NCBI RefSeq assembly: GCF_014196965.1
Contig: NZ_JACIEQ010000001.1
Coordinates: forward strand, 1,426,001-1,490,000
DNA length: 64,000 bases
Direction of reading: 5' to 3'
Source of the DNA: Actibacterium naphthalenivorans
Lineage (GTDB): Bacteria > Pseudomonadota > Alphaproteobacteria > Rhodobacterales > Rhodobacteraceae
Program-made: the position numbers and the translations under genes
Notes under the pieces: generated by a model
What the model saw: the letters and a program-made list of their open reading frames with translations, nothing else
The model's database searches: none
Told to the model about the DNA's origin: nothing
Shown: positions 54,064 to 62,124 of the stretch, one piece after another
Layout of the letters: the number at the start of each line of letters is the position of its first letter
Position numbering within the stretch: position 1 is the first letter of the stretch

Positions 54064-55221
54064 ATGAAAAGAACGATTTTCGAACCCGAGCACGAGCAGT
54101 TTCGCGATACCGTCCGGCGGTTCTTCCAGAACGAGATCGGACCACATGCAGAGCGCTGGCGCGAACAGGGTCATGTGGACCGTGAGGCCTATGTCAAGGC
54201 AGGCGAACTTGGCCTGCTTCTGACCTGGGCTGATGAGAAATACGGCGGGGCCGGCATCAGCGATCTGCGCTACGAGCAGATCGTGTCCGAGGAAAACATG
54301 CGCCACGGTGATCCGGGGTTCTATATCCACCTGCATTCCAACCTGGTGGCCCCCTATCTGGGCCACTTGGGAAATGACGAGCAAAAGGCGCGCTGGCTGC
54401 CCGATTGCATCTCGGGCAACAAGATCCTTGCGATCGCCTTGACCGAGCCCCACGCGGGCAGCGATCTGGCCGCGATGCGCACCACCGCCGTCGAGGAAGA
54501 CGATTGCTGGGTGCTGAACGGGTCCAAGACCTATATCTCGAACGGGCAGCTTGCCGATCTGGTGATCGTGGCAGCCCGCACCTCGAAGGCCGAAAAGCAC
54601 CGTGTGGGGCTTTTCGTGGTCGAGGCCGGTCAGGCCGGGTTCGCGCGCGGGCAGCGGCTCAAGAAGATGGGTCTCGACTCGCAAGACACGTCCGAGCTGT
54701 TCTTCGAGGATGTGCGCGTGCCCAAGGACAACGTGCTGGGCGACCCCGAGCGCGGGTTCCACTATCTGACCGAGTTCCTGGCCGGTGAACGGGTTGTCGT
54801 TGCGATTGCCGCCCTGGCAGCCGCGCAGACCGCGTTCGATCTGACGCTGGACTACGTCAAAGAGCGCGGCGCGTTCGGGCGCCCCATCGGGATGTTCCAG
54901 AATTCGCGGTTCGAGCTGGCCCGGATGCGGGCCGAGATCGATACGGTTCAGACCTTTGTGGACCAATGCGTGATGCTGCAGAACGACAAGGCGCTGGATG
55001 GTGACACCGCCGCCGCCGCCAAGCTGATGGCGACCGAGCTTGAGGGCACCGTCATGGACCGCTGCGTTCAGCTTCATGGCGGCGCGGGCTATATGCAGGA
55101 ATACCGGATCTGCCGCATGTATACGGACGCACGTGTGTCGCGCATCTTTGCCGGGACATCCGAGATCATGCTTGAAATCATCGGTCGCGGCCTTGGGCTG
55201 GACGAGCGCAAACTGAACTGA
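54064..55221 (+). CDS. Acyl-CoA dehydrogenase (first of two)
   Basis: 385 residues, 13 bp after fadJ. FAD enzyme introducing an alpha-beta double bond in acyl-CoA. N-terminal helical domain, then LTEPHAGSDLAAMRTTA and GSKTYISNGQLADL, helical C-terminal part with LDYVKERGAFGRPIG and QLHGGAGYMQEY. At the C-terminal motif RIFAGTSEIM the position of the medium-chain catalytic Glu is Ala363, as in groups that use a glutamate elsewhere. Substrate not predictable. Followed by a terminator-like hairpin. Confidence 0.94.
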   Translation: MKRTIFEPEHEQFRDTVRRFFQNEIGPHAERWREQGHVDREAYVKAGELGLLLTWADEKYGGAGISDLRYEQIVSEENMRHGDPGFYIHLHSNLVAPYLGHLGNDEQKARWLPDCISGNKILAIALTEPHAGSDLAAMRTTAVEEDDCWVLNGSKTYISNGQLADLVIVAARTSKAEKHRVGLFVVEAGQAGFARGQRLKKMGLDSQDTSELFFEDVRVPKDNVLGDPERGFHYLTEFLAGERVVVAIAALAAAQTAFDLTLDYVKERGAFGRPIGMFQNSRFELARMRAEIDTVQTFVDQCVMLQNDKALDGDTAAAAKLMATELEGTVMDRCVQLHGGAGYMQEYRICRMYTDARVSRIFAGTSEIMLEIIGRGLGLDERKLN

Positions 55222-55234
55222 CGGCCTCTGCGGG

Positions 55235-55256
55235 GGCCGGCCTGGCGCCGGCCTTT
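55235..55256 (+). terminator. Terminator-like hairpin after the first acyl-CoA dehydrogenase
   Basis: Perfect 7-bp GGCCGGC/GCCGGCC stem, five-base loop, then TTT. It lies 13 bp after the stop and also 15 bp from the convergent EthD-like gene. The T-run is short. Confidence 0.6.
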
Positions 55257-55271
55257 GACGACCTGTCTGTT

Positions 55272-55622
55272 TTACTCTTGCGGGGTTTGGCGCCGGTCTG
55301 TGATCGGGTGAAAGAAATAGGCCTCGCGATGCGGGTTCATCGCATCCGTACGCGGCATCTTCTCGGTCCCGATCCAGGTTTTCAGCGCATCAATCACCGG
55401 ATCAAGATCGTCGGTCTCGACCTCATAGATCGCAGCGTATTTCCACGGAAAGGGCGGGTCGAGCCGCTGCTTGTCGCTCAGCGCGAACCGCTGGGCGGCG
55501 ACCACGCCGGGGATTTTCAGAACATCGTTCAGGTGCTGGTTGTCATACCAGTCGTTGAAGGCGTCGTCCTGCCCGTCCACGGCATTGGTATAGACGATGA
55601 AGATATGCTTCTCGGCCGTCAT
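55272..55622 (-). CDS. Small EthD/dimeric alpha-beta-barrel-like protein
   Basis: 116 residues: HIFIVYTNAVDGQDDAFNDW, then YDNQHLNDVLKIPGVVAAQRF, YAAIYEVETDDLD. The pattern Y-x-x-x-DW, H-L-x-DVL, PG-V-x-AxRF fits the ferredoxin-like dimeric barrel proteins (EthD/DUF4286 type) often found in degradation clusters. No catalytic assignment possible; the conserved His (QHLNDV) may be functional. It is the last gene of the leftward catabolic series, 47 bp beyond the ligase terminator. Confidence 0.72.
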   Translation of the reverse strand: MTAEKHIFIVYTNAVDGQDDAFNDWYDNQHLNDVLKIPGVVAAQRFALSDKQRLDPPFPWKYAAIYEVETDDLDPVIDALKTWIGTEKMPRTDAMNPHREAYFFHPITDRRQTPQE

Positions 55623-55639
55623 GGCTGTGCTCTCCGTTC

Positions 55640-55662
55640 AAAACGGGCGCGGGCTGCGCCCG
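55640..55662 (-). terminator. Terminator after the acyl-CoA ligase gene
   Basis: Perfect 7-bp CGGGCGC/GCGCCCG stem (55644-55662) with a five-base loop, followed on the minus strand by TTTT. It lies eight bases after the ligase stop and would separate the EthD-like gene from the genes upstream. Confidence 0.7.
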
Positions 55663-55669
55663 AGGGCGC

Positions 55670-57295
55670 TTAGCCAAGACCCAGCTCCTCACACAGTTTT
55701 TGCCGGAGCCGGAACTTGGCAACTTTGGTGGCCGACATCGGCCATTCGGTTACGAAACGCACGTGGCGGGGCACCTTGAAACTTGCGATGCGCCCCTTGC
55801 AGTGGCTAAGCACGTCTTCCTCGGTCAGCGTGGCGCCGGGGGCCAGCTCGATGAAGGCCGCCGGAACCTCGCCATAGCGTTCGTCCGGGATGGGCACCAC
55901 CTGCGCAAGCCGCACGGCGTCATTCTGGGCCAGGAAGGATTCCACCTCGAGCGCCGAGACGTTTTCGCCCCCGACCTTCATCTGATCCTTCAGGCGTCCA
56001 AGGAAGCGCAAAAGCCCGCTTTCGGCCATCGCGCCATAGTCGCCGGTCATGAAGTAGCCGTCTTCGGTGTGCATTTCGGCGGTCAATTCGGGCTGGTTCA
56101 GATAGCCTGCAAACAGGCTTGGGCCCTTCACCGCGATCTCGCCCGGTTCGCCCGGAGCGACCTCTTGCCGGGTTTCGGGATCGACGATCCGCGCCGACCA
56201 GCCGGGCAGGAAATGGCCCACCGTGGTGGTGCGCTCCTCAAGCGTGTCCGTGGGGTGGCTAAAGGTCACGATGCCGGTCGTTTCGCTCATGCCGTAGGCC
56301 GACAGAAGCAGCGCATCGGGGAATGCGGCCTGAATGCGACGCTGAATTTCCTCGGGGCCTACGTTGAAGACGAAGCGCACGCGCGAGAAATCGGTGTTCT
56401 TGAACTCTGGCGCGCTCATCAGTGGCAGCAGGATCGTCGGGAACAGCGGGTAAAGCACCGTGGGCGGGTATTCGGCGAATTGCGCGTAGGCCATATCCAC
56501 GTCGAAGTGGCTCATGCCGACAAAGCGCGCGCCGACCGCAAGGCAGACGGTCATGAACAGCAGCCCGCCGATATGGAACATCGGCAGCGGGCACCACCAG
56601 GTGTCATCCGGGCCCACGTCGAACAGCCCGGCCGTCAGCTGCGCGGTGGTCACGAGACAGCGGTTGGGCAGCAGGCACCCCTTGGGCGCCGCCGTGGTGC
56701 CCGAGGTATACATGATCAGTTGCAGGGCCTGCGGGCCGGGCAGGGGGCCCATGTCCGGTTTCGGGGCCGATCCGGCGCGGTCGCGCAGTGCCTCGGAACT
56801 GATCATGCAGGGCGGGGTGCCGTCGTGAAAATGGATGATATGTTCAAGCGCGGGGAAGCCCTCGATCGCCAGACGGCCCTCGCAACTCGCATCGGCCAGA
56901 CCGGGCAGCGCCTCGTTCAGCAGTTGCTTGAAGTTCACATGCTCATCCACGGCGCCTGTCGTCACCACGCAGCGCGCGCCGGAATCGCGGATGATATGGG
57001 CCAGCTCGAAAGCGCGGAAGCGGGTGTTGATCGGCACCACCACCACGCCGATGAACGAGGCGCCGATGAAGAATTCGACGAACTCCATGCAATTGGGCAT
57101 CAGAAGCGCCAGCTTGTCACCCTTGCTCAGGCCAAGCGCGCGTAGCTCACGCGCACGCCATTTCGCGGCCTCGACCAGTTCGGCATAGGTGCTGCGATCC
57201 TTGTCCAGAACGACCGCGACCCTGTCGGGGAACTGCTGCGCCGTCTTGATGAGCTGTTCCGCATATCCGGGAAGGTTCTGGGTGATCTCCAACAC
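55670..57295 (-). CDS. Acyl-CoA synthetase (AMP-forming CoA ligase)
   Basis: 541 residues from GTG 57295, with AAGGA eight bases upstream; the frame stays open further but without family similarity. ANL motifs in order: A3 MYTSGTTAAPKG (about 195), A5 SAYGMSETTG, A7 FMTGDYG, A8 GRLKDQMKVGGENVSALEVE, and the C-terminal Lys region MSATKVAKFRL. Activates a carboxylic acid via an acyl-adenylate; family members nearest in pattern include carnitine/crotonobetaine-, medium-chain- and cyclic-acid ligases. Likely the entry step of the cluster. Confidence 0.93.
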   Translation of the reverse strand: MLEITQNLPGYAEQLIKTAQQFPDRVAVVLDKDRSTYAELVEAAKWRARELRALGLSKGDKLALLMPNCMEFVEFFIGASFIGVVVVPINTRFRAFELAHIIRDSGARCVVTTGAVDEHVNFKQLLNEALPGLADASCEGRLAIEGFPALEHIIHFHDGTPPCMISSEALRDRAGSAPKPDMGPLPGPQALQLIMYTSGTTAAPKGCLLPNRCLVTTAQLTAGLFDVGPDDTWWCPLPMFHIGGLLFMTVCLAVGARFVGMSHFDVDMAYAQFAEYPPTVLYPLFPTILLPLMSAPEFKNTDFSRVRFVFNVGPEEIQRRIQAAFPDALLLSAYGMSETTGIVTFSHPTDTLEERTTTVGHFLPGWSARIVDPETRQEVAPGEPGEIAVKGPSLFAGYLNQPELTAEMHTEDGYFMTGDYGAMAESGLLRFLGRLKDQMKVGGENVSALEVESFLAQNDAVRLAQVVPIPDERYGEVPAAFIELAPGATLTEEDVLSHCKGRIASFKVPRHVRFVTEWPMSATKVAKFRLRQKLCEELGLG

Positions 57296-57422
57296 GCCGT
57301 TATTCCTTATCTCGCAGTATCTTCTGTTCCGCCAGGCACTGGCCGTGATCGCAAAACCGGCCCCCGCGCGGCGGCGGGATACCGGCAGAGGGGAAAGGTA
57401 CGGACCATCCGCACCGGCCCCG

Positions 57423-58586
57423 TCAGAACGAGCGGGGCAGACCGAAGGACTCGGCGATCGAGTTCCGAACCATCTCGTTCGAGATCGGGGTGATCCGCAG
57501 GATCCGGTGATCACGCCAGTAGCGCTGCATGTCGGTTTCCGCGGAATAGCCCATGCCGCCCAGAATCTGAATGCCCAGATCGGCCGCTTTCACGGCGGAT
57601 TCAGACGCCACCATCTTGAGCATGTTCGCCTGTACGCCGCATTCCTGCCCGGTCGATTGCAGCCAGGACACATGGTAGAGCATCAGTTCGACCTGTTGCT
57701 GCCATGTGGCGATATCGGCGATGTAGTGCTGAATGGCCTGGAACTGTCCGATGGGTTTGCCAAAGGCCTTGCGCTGTTTGGCATAGTCCACCGCGTCTTC
57801 CAGCACGCCGTCGATGGCGCCCAGACATTGCGCGCCGACCATGATCCGCTCGTTGTTGAGCGTGGGCAGCAGCATGTACCAGGCATTGCCGGGCTCGCCC
57901 AGCACCAGGTTGTCGGGGACGAAAACATCGTTCAGCACGACGCGGCTTGACCCGACAGCGCGCATCCCGAGCTTTTCCAGAAGGTGGTTTTCCATGCCCT
58001 CGGATTTCGTGGGCACGAAGAACAGGGTCAGGCCCTGATGCCGCTTTTCGACATCCTTGTCGGTGCGTGCCAGCAGCAGAATATAGTCGGCCACATGGCT
58101 GGCCGAAGACCACATCTTTTCGCCGTTCAGCACCCAGCCGCCGTCAACCTTCTTGGCGGTCGTGCTCATGGCGCCCAGCACATCAGTGCCGCCGCCGGGC
58201 TCGGTAAAGCCGATCGAGACGCGGCAATCGCCCGCCGCGATCTTGGGCAGGAATTCGGCCTTCTGTTCGTCGGTGCCGTAAAGCCCGATGGATTTGGCGC
58301 CGGCGAAAGAGGTCAGCCCCCAGACCCACAGCAGCCCGCCCAGCGAACGCGACAGCTCGCGCGCCAGGATCATCTGGATCATCACATCGCCGCCCTGGCC
58401 GCCGTATTCCTCATCGATACCGATCCCGAAAAAACCCGCTTCGCGCAGTTTTTCCCAAAGCTCGAAGGGGTATTCCTTTTCCCGTGCCTCAAGCTCACGC
58501 GAAAGGCTTTTGGGAAGTTCGTTGTCCACCCACCGGCGCACCATGTCGCGGAAGGCGGCCTGTTCTTCTGTCAGATTGAAATCCAT
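57423..58586 (-). CDS. Acyl-CoA dehydrogenase (second)
   Basis: 387 residues from the ATG at 58586 with AGGA eight bases upstream. MDFNLTEEQAAFRDMVRRWV start, FTEPGGGTDVLGAM and WVLNGEKMWSSASHVADYIL FAD/substrate blocks, LDDVFVP-type LNDVFVPDNLVLGE, and ILGGMGYSAETDMQRYWRD. The C-terminal motif is RITPISNEMV, so the medium-chain catalytic Glu position is occupied by Pro or Thr. Possibly specific for branched or cyclic acyl-CoA. It precedes the ligase by 127 bp. Confidence 0.93.
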   Translation of the reverse strand: MDFNLTEEQAAFRDMVRRWVDNELPKSLSRELEAREKEYPFELWEKLREAGFFGIGIDEEYGGQGGDVMIQMILARELSRSLGGLLWVWGLTSFAGAKSIGLYGTDEQKAEFLPKIAAGDCRVSIGFTEPGGGTDVLGAMSTTAKKVDGGWVLNGEKMWSSASHVADYILLLARTDKDVEKRHQGLTLFFVPTKSEGMENHLLEKLGMRAVGSSRVVLNDVFVPDNLVLGEPGNAWYMLLPTLNNERIMVGAQCLGAIDGVLEDAVDYAKQRKAFGKPIGQFQAIQHYIADIATWQQQVELMLYHVSWLQSTGQECGVQANMLKMVASESAVKAADLGIQILGGMGYSAETDMQRYWRDHRILRITPISNEMVRNSIAESFGLPRSF

Positions 58587-58679
58587 ATGCCGAATCCTGC
58601 TCCCTTTGGCAGAAGTATCTCCAGTAGCTGCCAAGCCCGCACCTGACGCCGGATAGGCGCGGGAGGCGTGAGTGGCCGC

Positions 58680-59456
58680 CTAGCCGCCTGCCAGAACGCC
58701 GCCATCCACCGGGATCTGCGCGCCGGTCACATAGGCCCCGGCTCGCGAACACAGAAAGATGCAGGCGCCGGCGATGTCGTCGGCTGTGCCCATTCGTCCC
58801 ATCGGGATGTGATCGCGCAGTTCGGCCAGCCGGTCGTCGTCGGCGCGGATATGCGTGGTCATCTTGGTGGGGAAGTAACCCGGCAGCACCGTGTTGACGG
58901 TAATCGCCTCATCGGCCAGCTCGATCGCCAGCACCTTGGACAGGTGGTGGATCGCGGCCTTGCTGGCGGCATAGGAATAGGCCGGCAGGTTCTCGACCCG
59001 CGCGCCCGCGACCGACCCGATATTGATAATGCGCACCGGGTCTTCGGCGGTGCCCGACGTCTTGAACAGGGGCAGCAGGTCGCGCACCAGCGTGAACGGC
59101 GCCTGCACGTTCACCATCATCACACCGCTCCAGGCGGTGTCGGGGAATTCGGCAAGCGGCGCGCCGAAGGTGCGGCCCGCGTTGTTGATCACGATATGCA
59201 GCGGCTTGCCGCGCGCGATCAGCGCCGTGCTCAGCGCGCCCACGCCTTCGGCCGAGGACAGATCCGCCGTCATGCCTTCGGCCGAGCCGAACTGCGACAG
59301 GGCCGCGACGGCCTCGGCCACGTCGGTTTCCTTGCGCGAGGTCACGATGACATGCGCGCCGGCCTCGATCAGGCCCTGGGCGATCATCCGGCCCATGCCG
59401 TTGGCGCCGCCGGTGACAAGCGCGGTCTTGCCGGTCAGGTCAAACAGGTTCTTCAT
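58680..59456 (-). CDS. Short-chain dehydrogenase/reductase (classical)
   Basis: 258 residues from the ATG at 59456, four bases after the MDR stop. Cofactor loop TGGANGMGRMIA (residues 15-26), NNAG (91-94), Ser148, Tyr162 and Lys166 (YAASK) form the full catalytic triad; the C-terminal GAQIPVDGG is usual. Arg41 after the second strand suggests NADP(H) preference. Likely a 3-hydroxyacyl-CoA or alcohol dehydrogenase in the pathway. Confidence 0.93.
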   Translation of the reverse strand: MKNLFDLTGKTALVTGGANGMGRMIAQGLIEAGAHVIVTSRKETDVAEAVAALSQFGSAEGMTADLSSAEGVGALSTALIARGKPLHIVINNAGRTFGAPLAEFPDTAWSGVMMVNVQAPFTLVRDLLPLFKTSGTAEDPVRIINIGSVAGARVENLPAYSYAASKAAIHHLSKVLAIELADEAITVNTVLPGYFPTKMTTHIRADDDRLAELRDHIPMGRMGTADDIAGACIFLCSRAGAYVTGAQIPVDGGVLAGG

Positions 59457-59460
59457 CGGC

Positions 59461-60480
59461 TCAGGCTCCGTTCGGGGCGGGAATGTCCACGATGACCTTG
59501 CCAAAGTGGTTGCCCTGCAATGCGGTGAAGGCCTGTGCGATCTGGTCAAGCGGGAAGGTGCTCTCGATCACGGGTTCCAGCGTGTTGTCGCTGACAAAGC
59601 CGATCATCTCGTTGAAATCGGCCACGGTGCCCATTGCGGTGCCGAAGATCGTGGCGTGCCGCAGGAAAAACTCCGGCGCGTTGACTTCGAACTTGGGGCC
59701 TTGGGTCGAACCATAGATCACCACCCGGCCGCCCATGGCCACAGATCGTGTATAGGCCGCGAACGAGGCCGCTGGTGCGCCGTCGATGATCACATCGAAC
59801 CCGCCCGAGGCCTTGCCGGCGGCTTTGCCCCAGCCCTCTTCGCGATAGTTGAAACCGCCCTTGGCGCCCAATGCCATGGCCTGTTCGATATTGTCGGGGT
59901 TGCCGCTGGTCACCCAGACCTCCGCGCCCTTGGCCACGGCGAAGGCCAGGGCAAAGGTCGCGACACCGCCACCGATGCCGGTGATCAGCACCTTGTCGCC
60001 CTTCTTGAGCCCGGCCTTGCGCGTCAGTGCGCGCCAGGCGGTCAGCGCCGCCGTTGGCAGGGCCGCGGCCTGGCCAAAGCTCAGATGCGCGGGTTTTGTG
60101 CAGACGTTTTCGGCGGGCACACAGATATATTGCGCCAAAGTGCCGGGGATCGGCATCCCCAGCAGGCAGAACTTGCCCGAGGGGTAATCCGGGTTGTCGC
60201 CCCAGTCGCGCGCGGGGTAAAGCACCACCTCCTGGCCGACCATTGATGCATCGACCCCGTCACCGACCGCGTCGACCACGCCCGCGCCATCGGCGCCCAG
60301 GATGCTGGGCAGGTTCATGCCGGGGTACATCCCGCGGCTGATCCACAATTCCCGGTGGTTCAACGAGGCCGCGCGCAGTGCGACACGCACCTCGCCGGCG
60401 GCGGGTTGGGGCACAGGCTCATCCTGCAGGCGGGCGGCTTCGGGGCCTTCGGCTTCGGAAAGCACAACAGCTTTCATCAT
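59461..60480 (-). CDS. Zinc-independent medium-chain dehydrogenase/reductase (quinone-oxidoreductase-like)
   Basis: 339 residues from the ATG at 60480 (nine bases after AGGAG). MDR fold: SLNHRELWISRGMYPG, GADGAGVVDAVG (in place of the zinc GHE block), and NAD(P) loop VLITGIGGGVATFALAFA (about 165). Neither the catalytic zinc ligands nor the four-Cys structural zinc site are present, which points to enoyl or quinone reductase chemistry rather than alcohol dehydrogenation. Downstream neighbour SDR is four bases away. Confidence 0.9.
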   Translation of the reverse strand: MMKAVVLSEAEGPEAARLQDEPVPQPAAGEVRVALRAASLNHRELWISRGMYPGMNLPSILGADGAGVVDAVGDGVDASMVGQEVVLYPARDWGDNPDYPSGKFCLLGMPIPGTLAQYICVPAENVCTKPAHLSFGQAAALPTAALTAWRALTRKAGLKKGDKVLITGIGGGVATFALAFAVAKGAEVWVTSGNPDNIEQAMALGAKGGFNYREEGWGKAAGKASGGFDVIIDGAPAASFAAYTRSVAMGGRVVIYGSTQGPKFEVNAPEFFLRHATIFGTAMGTVADFNEMIGFVSDNTLEPVIESTFPLDQIAQAFTALQGNHFGKVIVDIPAPNGA

Positions 60481-60651
60481 TTCTCTGGTCTCCTTGGAAA
60501 CGAAGGTGAGCATTCGGGGCGGGCCCCAAAACCGGCGCTGCCGGGGCGGGGCGCCAACCCGGGGGCGGAGTTCCGGGCGGCGCCTTGCGCGGTTTCTCGG
60601 TCGATGGGTGCGGCCCGCGGTGCCCGGGGCAGGACACGGGCCGCCCCAGCC

Positions 60652-61131
60652 TTATTCTTCAGATGCGGGATACCATTTTCCGTCATTCTTGCTCTTGTAG
60701 GGCTTGGCCACCTCGATCAGCACGCCATGCGCGCTTTTGGGTGATACCCAGCCCCATTCCTGCCAGGTCATGTCGGGGTCCTGGCTGATCGTGCCCACGG
60801 TTTCGATGCCTTCGGCGCGCAGCTTTTCAAGCGTTCCGGGCACGTCGTCGGTGGTCAGGCAAATGTGGTGCACATGCTCGCCATGCTTTTCCAGACGCTT
60901 GTACAGGGGCGTGCCTTCGCCCGGTTCGATGAACTGCATTTCCGCACCGTGATCAGACACGAACGTGGCCCAGCGCATCTTGTCTTCGCCACCTTCGAAA
61001 TCCTCGTATCTGACGATCTTTTTCTCAACCTGCTTGGGATCGAGGATCTTGAGGATCTTGGTCCAGTGGTCGACGGCTACGTCGAGGTCACGTACCAGCA
61101 GGCATACATGTGCAAAGGGTCCGCTCGGCAT
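60652..61131 (-). CDS. VOC-superfamily protein (glyoxalase/methylmalonyl-CoA epimerase-like)
   Basis: 159 residues from the ATG at 61131 (MPSGPFAHVCLLVRDLDVAV). Two beta-alpha-beta-beta-beta halves: metal ligands likely His8 (FAHVCLLV), Glu in AEMQFIEPG, His in VHHICLTTDDVP (about 90), Glu in GVLIEVAKP (about 143). The HHI-C-x-x-x-DD-V pattern is like methylmalonyl-CoA epimerase, but length and ends are also compatible with other VOC enzymes. It is 171 bp upstream of the MDR gene; a structured GC-rich gap follows it. Confidence 0.85.
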   Translation of the reverse strand: MPSGPFAHVCLLVRDLDVAVDHWTKILKILDPKQVEKKIVRYEDFEGGEDKMRWATFVSDHGAEMQFIEPGEGTPLYKRLEKHGEHVHHICLTTDDVPGTLEKLRAEGIETVGTISQDPDMTWQEWGWVSPKSAHGVLIEVAKPYKSKNDGKWYPASEE

Positions 61132-61262
61132 GGTGTTCCTTTCAGATATTCTAGTTTGTTGAACCGCGAATGCGGGGTGCTTGGCCCAGATACGGCGATG
61201 CCGCACCGATCGGCACCCGACGCTCGATAGGTCGAATGCACAATTTCAGCGCGGTGGGGCGA

Positions 61263-62030
61263 TCACAGCCGGAAACCACCATCGGCATAGATCGTCTGGC
61301 CGGTGACATAGCGCGACTCGTCGCCCGCAAGAAACGCCACGACATCGGCCAGCTCGTCGGCCGAGCCGAAGCGGCGCAGCGCGATGCGCTTGCGCTGGGT
61401 TTCCCAGATGTCGGGGGTGTAAAGGTCGCGGATGAATTCCGCCCCCAGCCCGGAATCCATCAGCCCCGGCGCCACGCAATTGGCCCGGATGCCATAGCGC
61501 CCTTCCTCACGGGCGATGGCCCGCATCAGCATTTCCATCCCGGCCTTCGGCACGGCCGACAGCGCATCGCCGGGCGGGTAGCTGACCGTTGCGATACTGG
61601 TGATGCAGACGAAATTCCCGTGCCCGGCGGCGCGAAAACCCGGCAGGATCGCCGAGACGAAACGCGTCAGCCCCATCAGCTCGATATTGAGAACGCCTTG
61701 CCAGTCGGTCTCGGTGATCTGAGACACGAACGGTTGGGCGATATGCGCGCCCGAAGCGAAAATCGCACTGTGCGGCGCGCCTTTCCACGCGGTCGCGGCG
61801 GCCACGGCGGCTGTGATCGAGCCCGCGTCGGTGGTGTCCGCCTGCGCGCATTGCGCCATTCCGGGGCCACCTAGTTCGTCGGCCAGGGCCTGCGCGGCGT
61901 CGGCGTTGCTGCGATAGGTGAAAAAGACAGGGTGGCCGCGCTGTGCCATGCCAGTGCAGATCGCGCGCCCCAGCCCGCCGGTCCCACCCGTGACAAAGAC
62001 AGGCTGTGTGGATGTGCCGGTTTCCGTCAT
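61263..62030 (-). CDS. Atypical short-chain dehydrogenase lacking the catalytic tyrosine
   Basis: 255 residues. Cofactor loop TGGTGGLGRAI (14-24) and Ser145 are present, and the C-terminal YVTGQTIYADGGFRL is standard for SDRs. However, Lys162 is preceded by Ser at the Tyr position (158), giving SAVPK in place of YxxxK, and the NNAG motif is replaced by FASGA (91-95). The nearest Tyr is 151. Either a divergent SDR using another base, or a cofactor-binding protein without reductase activity. Neighbours are a VOC protein and the monooxygenase. Confidence 0.85.
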   Translation of the reverse strand: MTETGTSTQPVFVTGGTGGLGRAICTGMAQRGHPVFFTYRSNADAAQALADELGGPGMAQCAQADTTDAGSITAAVAAATAWKGAPHSAIFASGAHIAQPFVSQITETDWQGVLNIELMGLTRFVSAILPGFRAAGHGNFVCITSIATVSYPPGDALSAVPKAGMEMLMRAIAREEGRYGIRANCVAPGLMDSGLGAEFIRDLYTPDIWETQRKRIALRRFGSADELADVVAFLAGDESRYVTGQTIYADGGFRL

Positions 62031-62057
62031 GCCACCCCTTTCGTCACGATTTCACCG

Positions 62058-62091
62058 TAAAACAGCGGCCCCAACGGATTCCATCGGGGCC
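62058..62091 (-). terminator. Terminator after the monooxygenase gene
   Basis: On the minus strand GGCCCCGATGG, AAT, CCGTTGGGGCC form an 11-bp stem (two G-U) with a three-base loop, followed four bases later by TTTT. It lies 34 bp after the stop at 62125 and would limit readthrough into the SDR gene. Confidence 0.65.
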
Positions 62092-62124
62092 ACTGCCTTG
62101 TCTTGCGGCGCTCTCCGGCCGGTG

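Noticed and set aside
51993-54065. A 690-codon open frame on the - strand opposite fadJ
   Set aside because: It is exactly antisense to a well-conserved bifunctional enzyme and has shadow composition.
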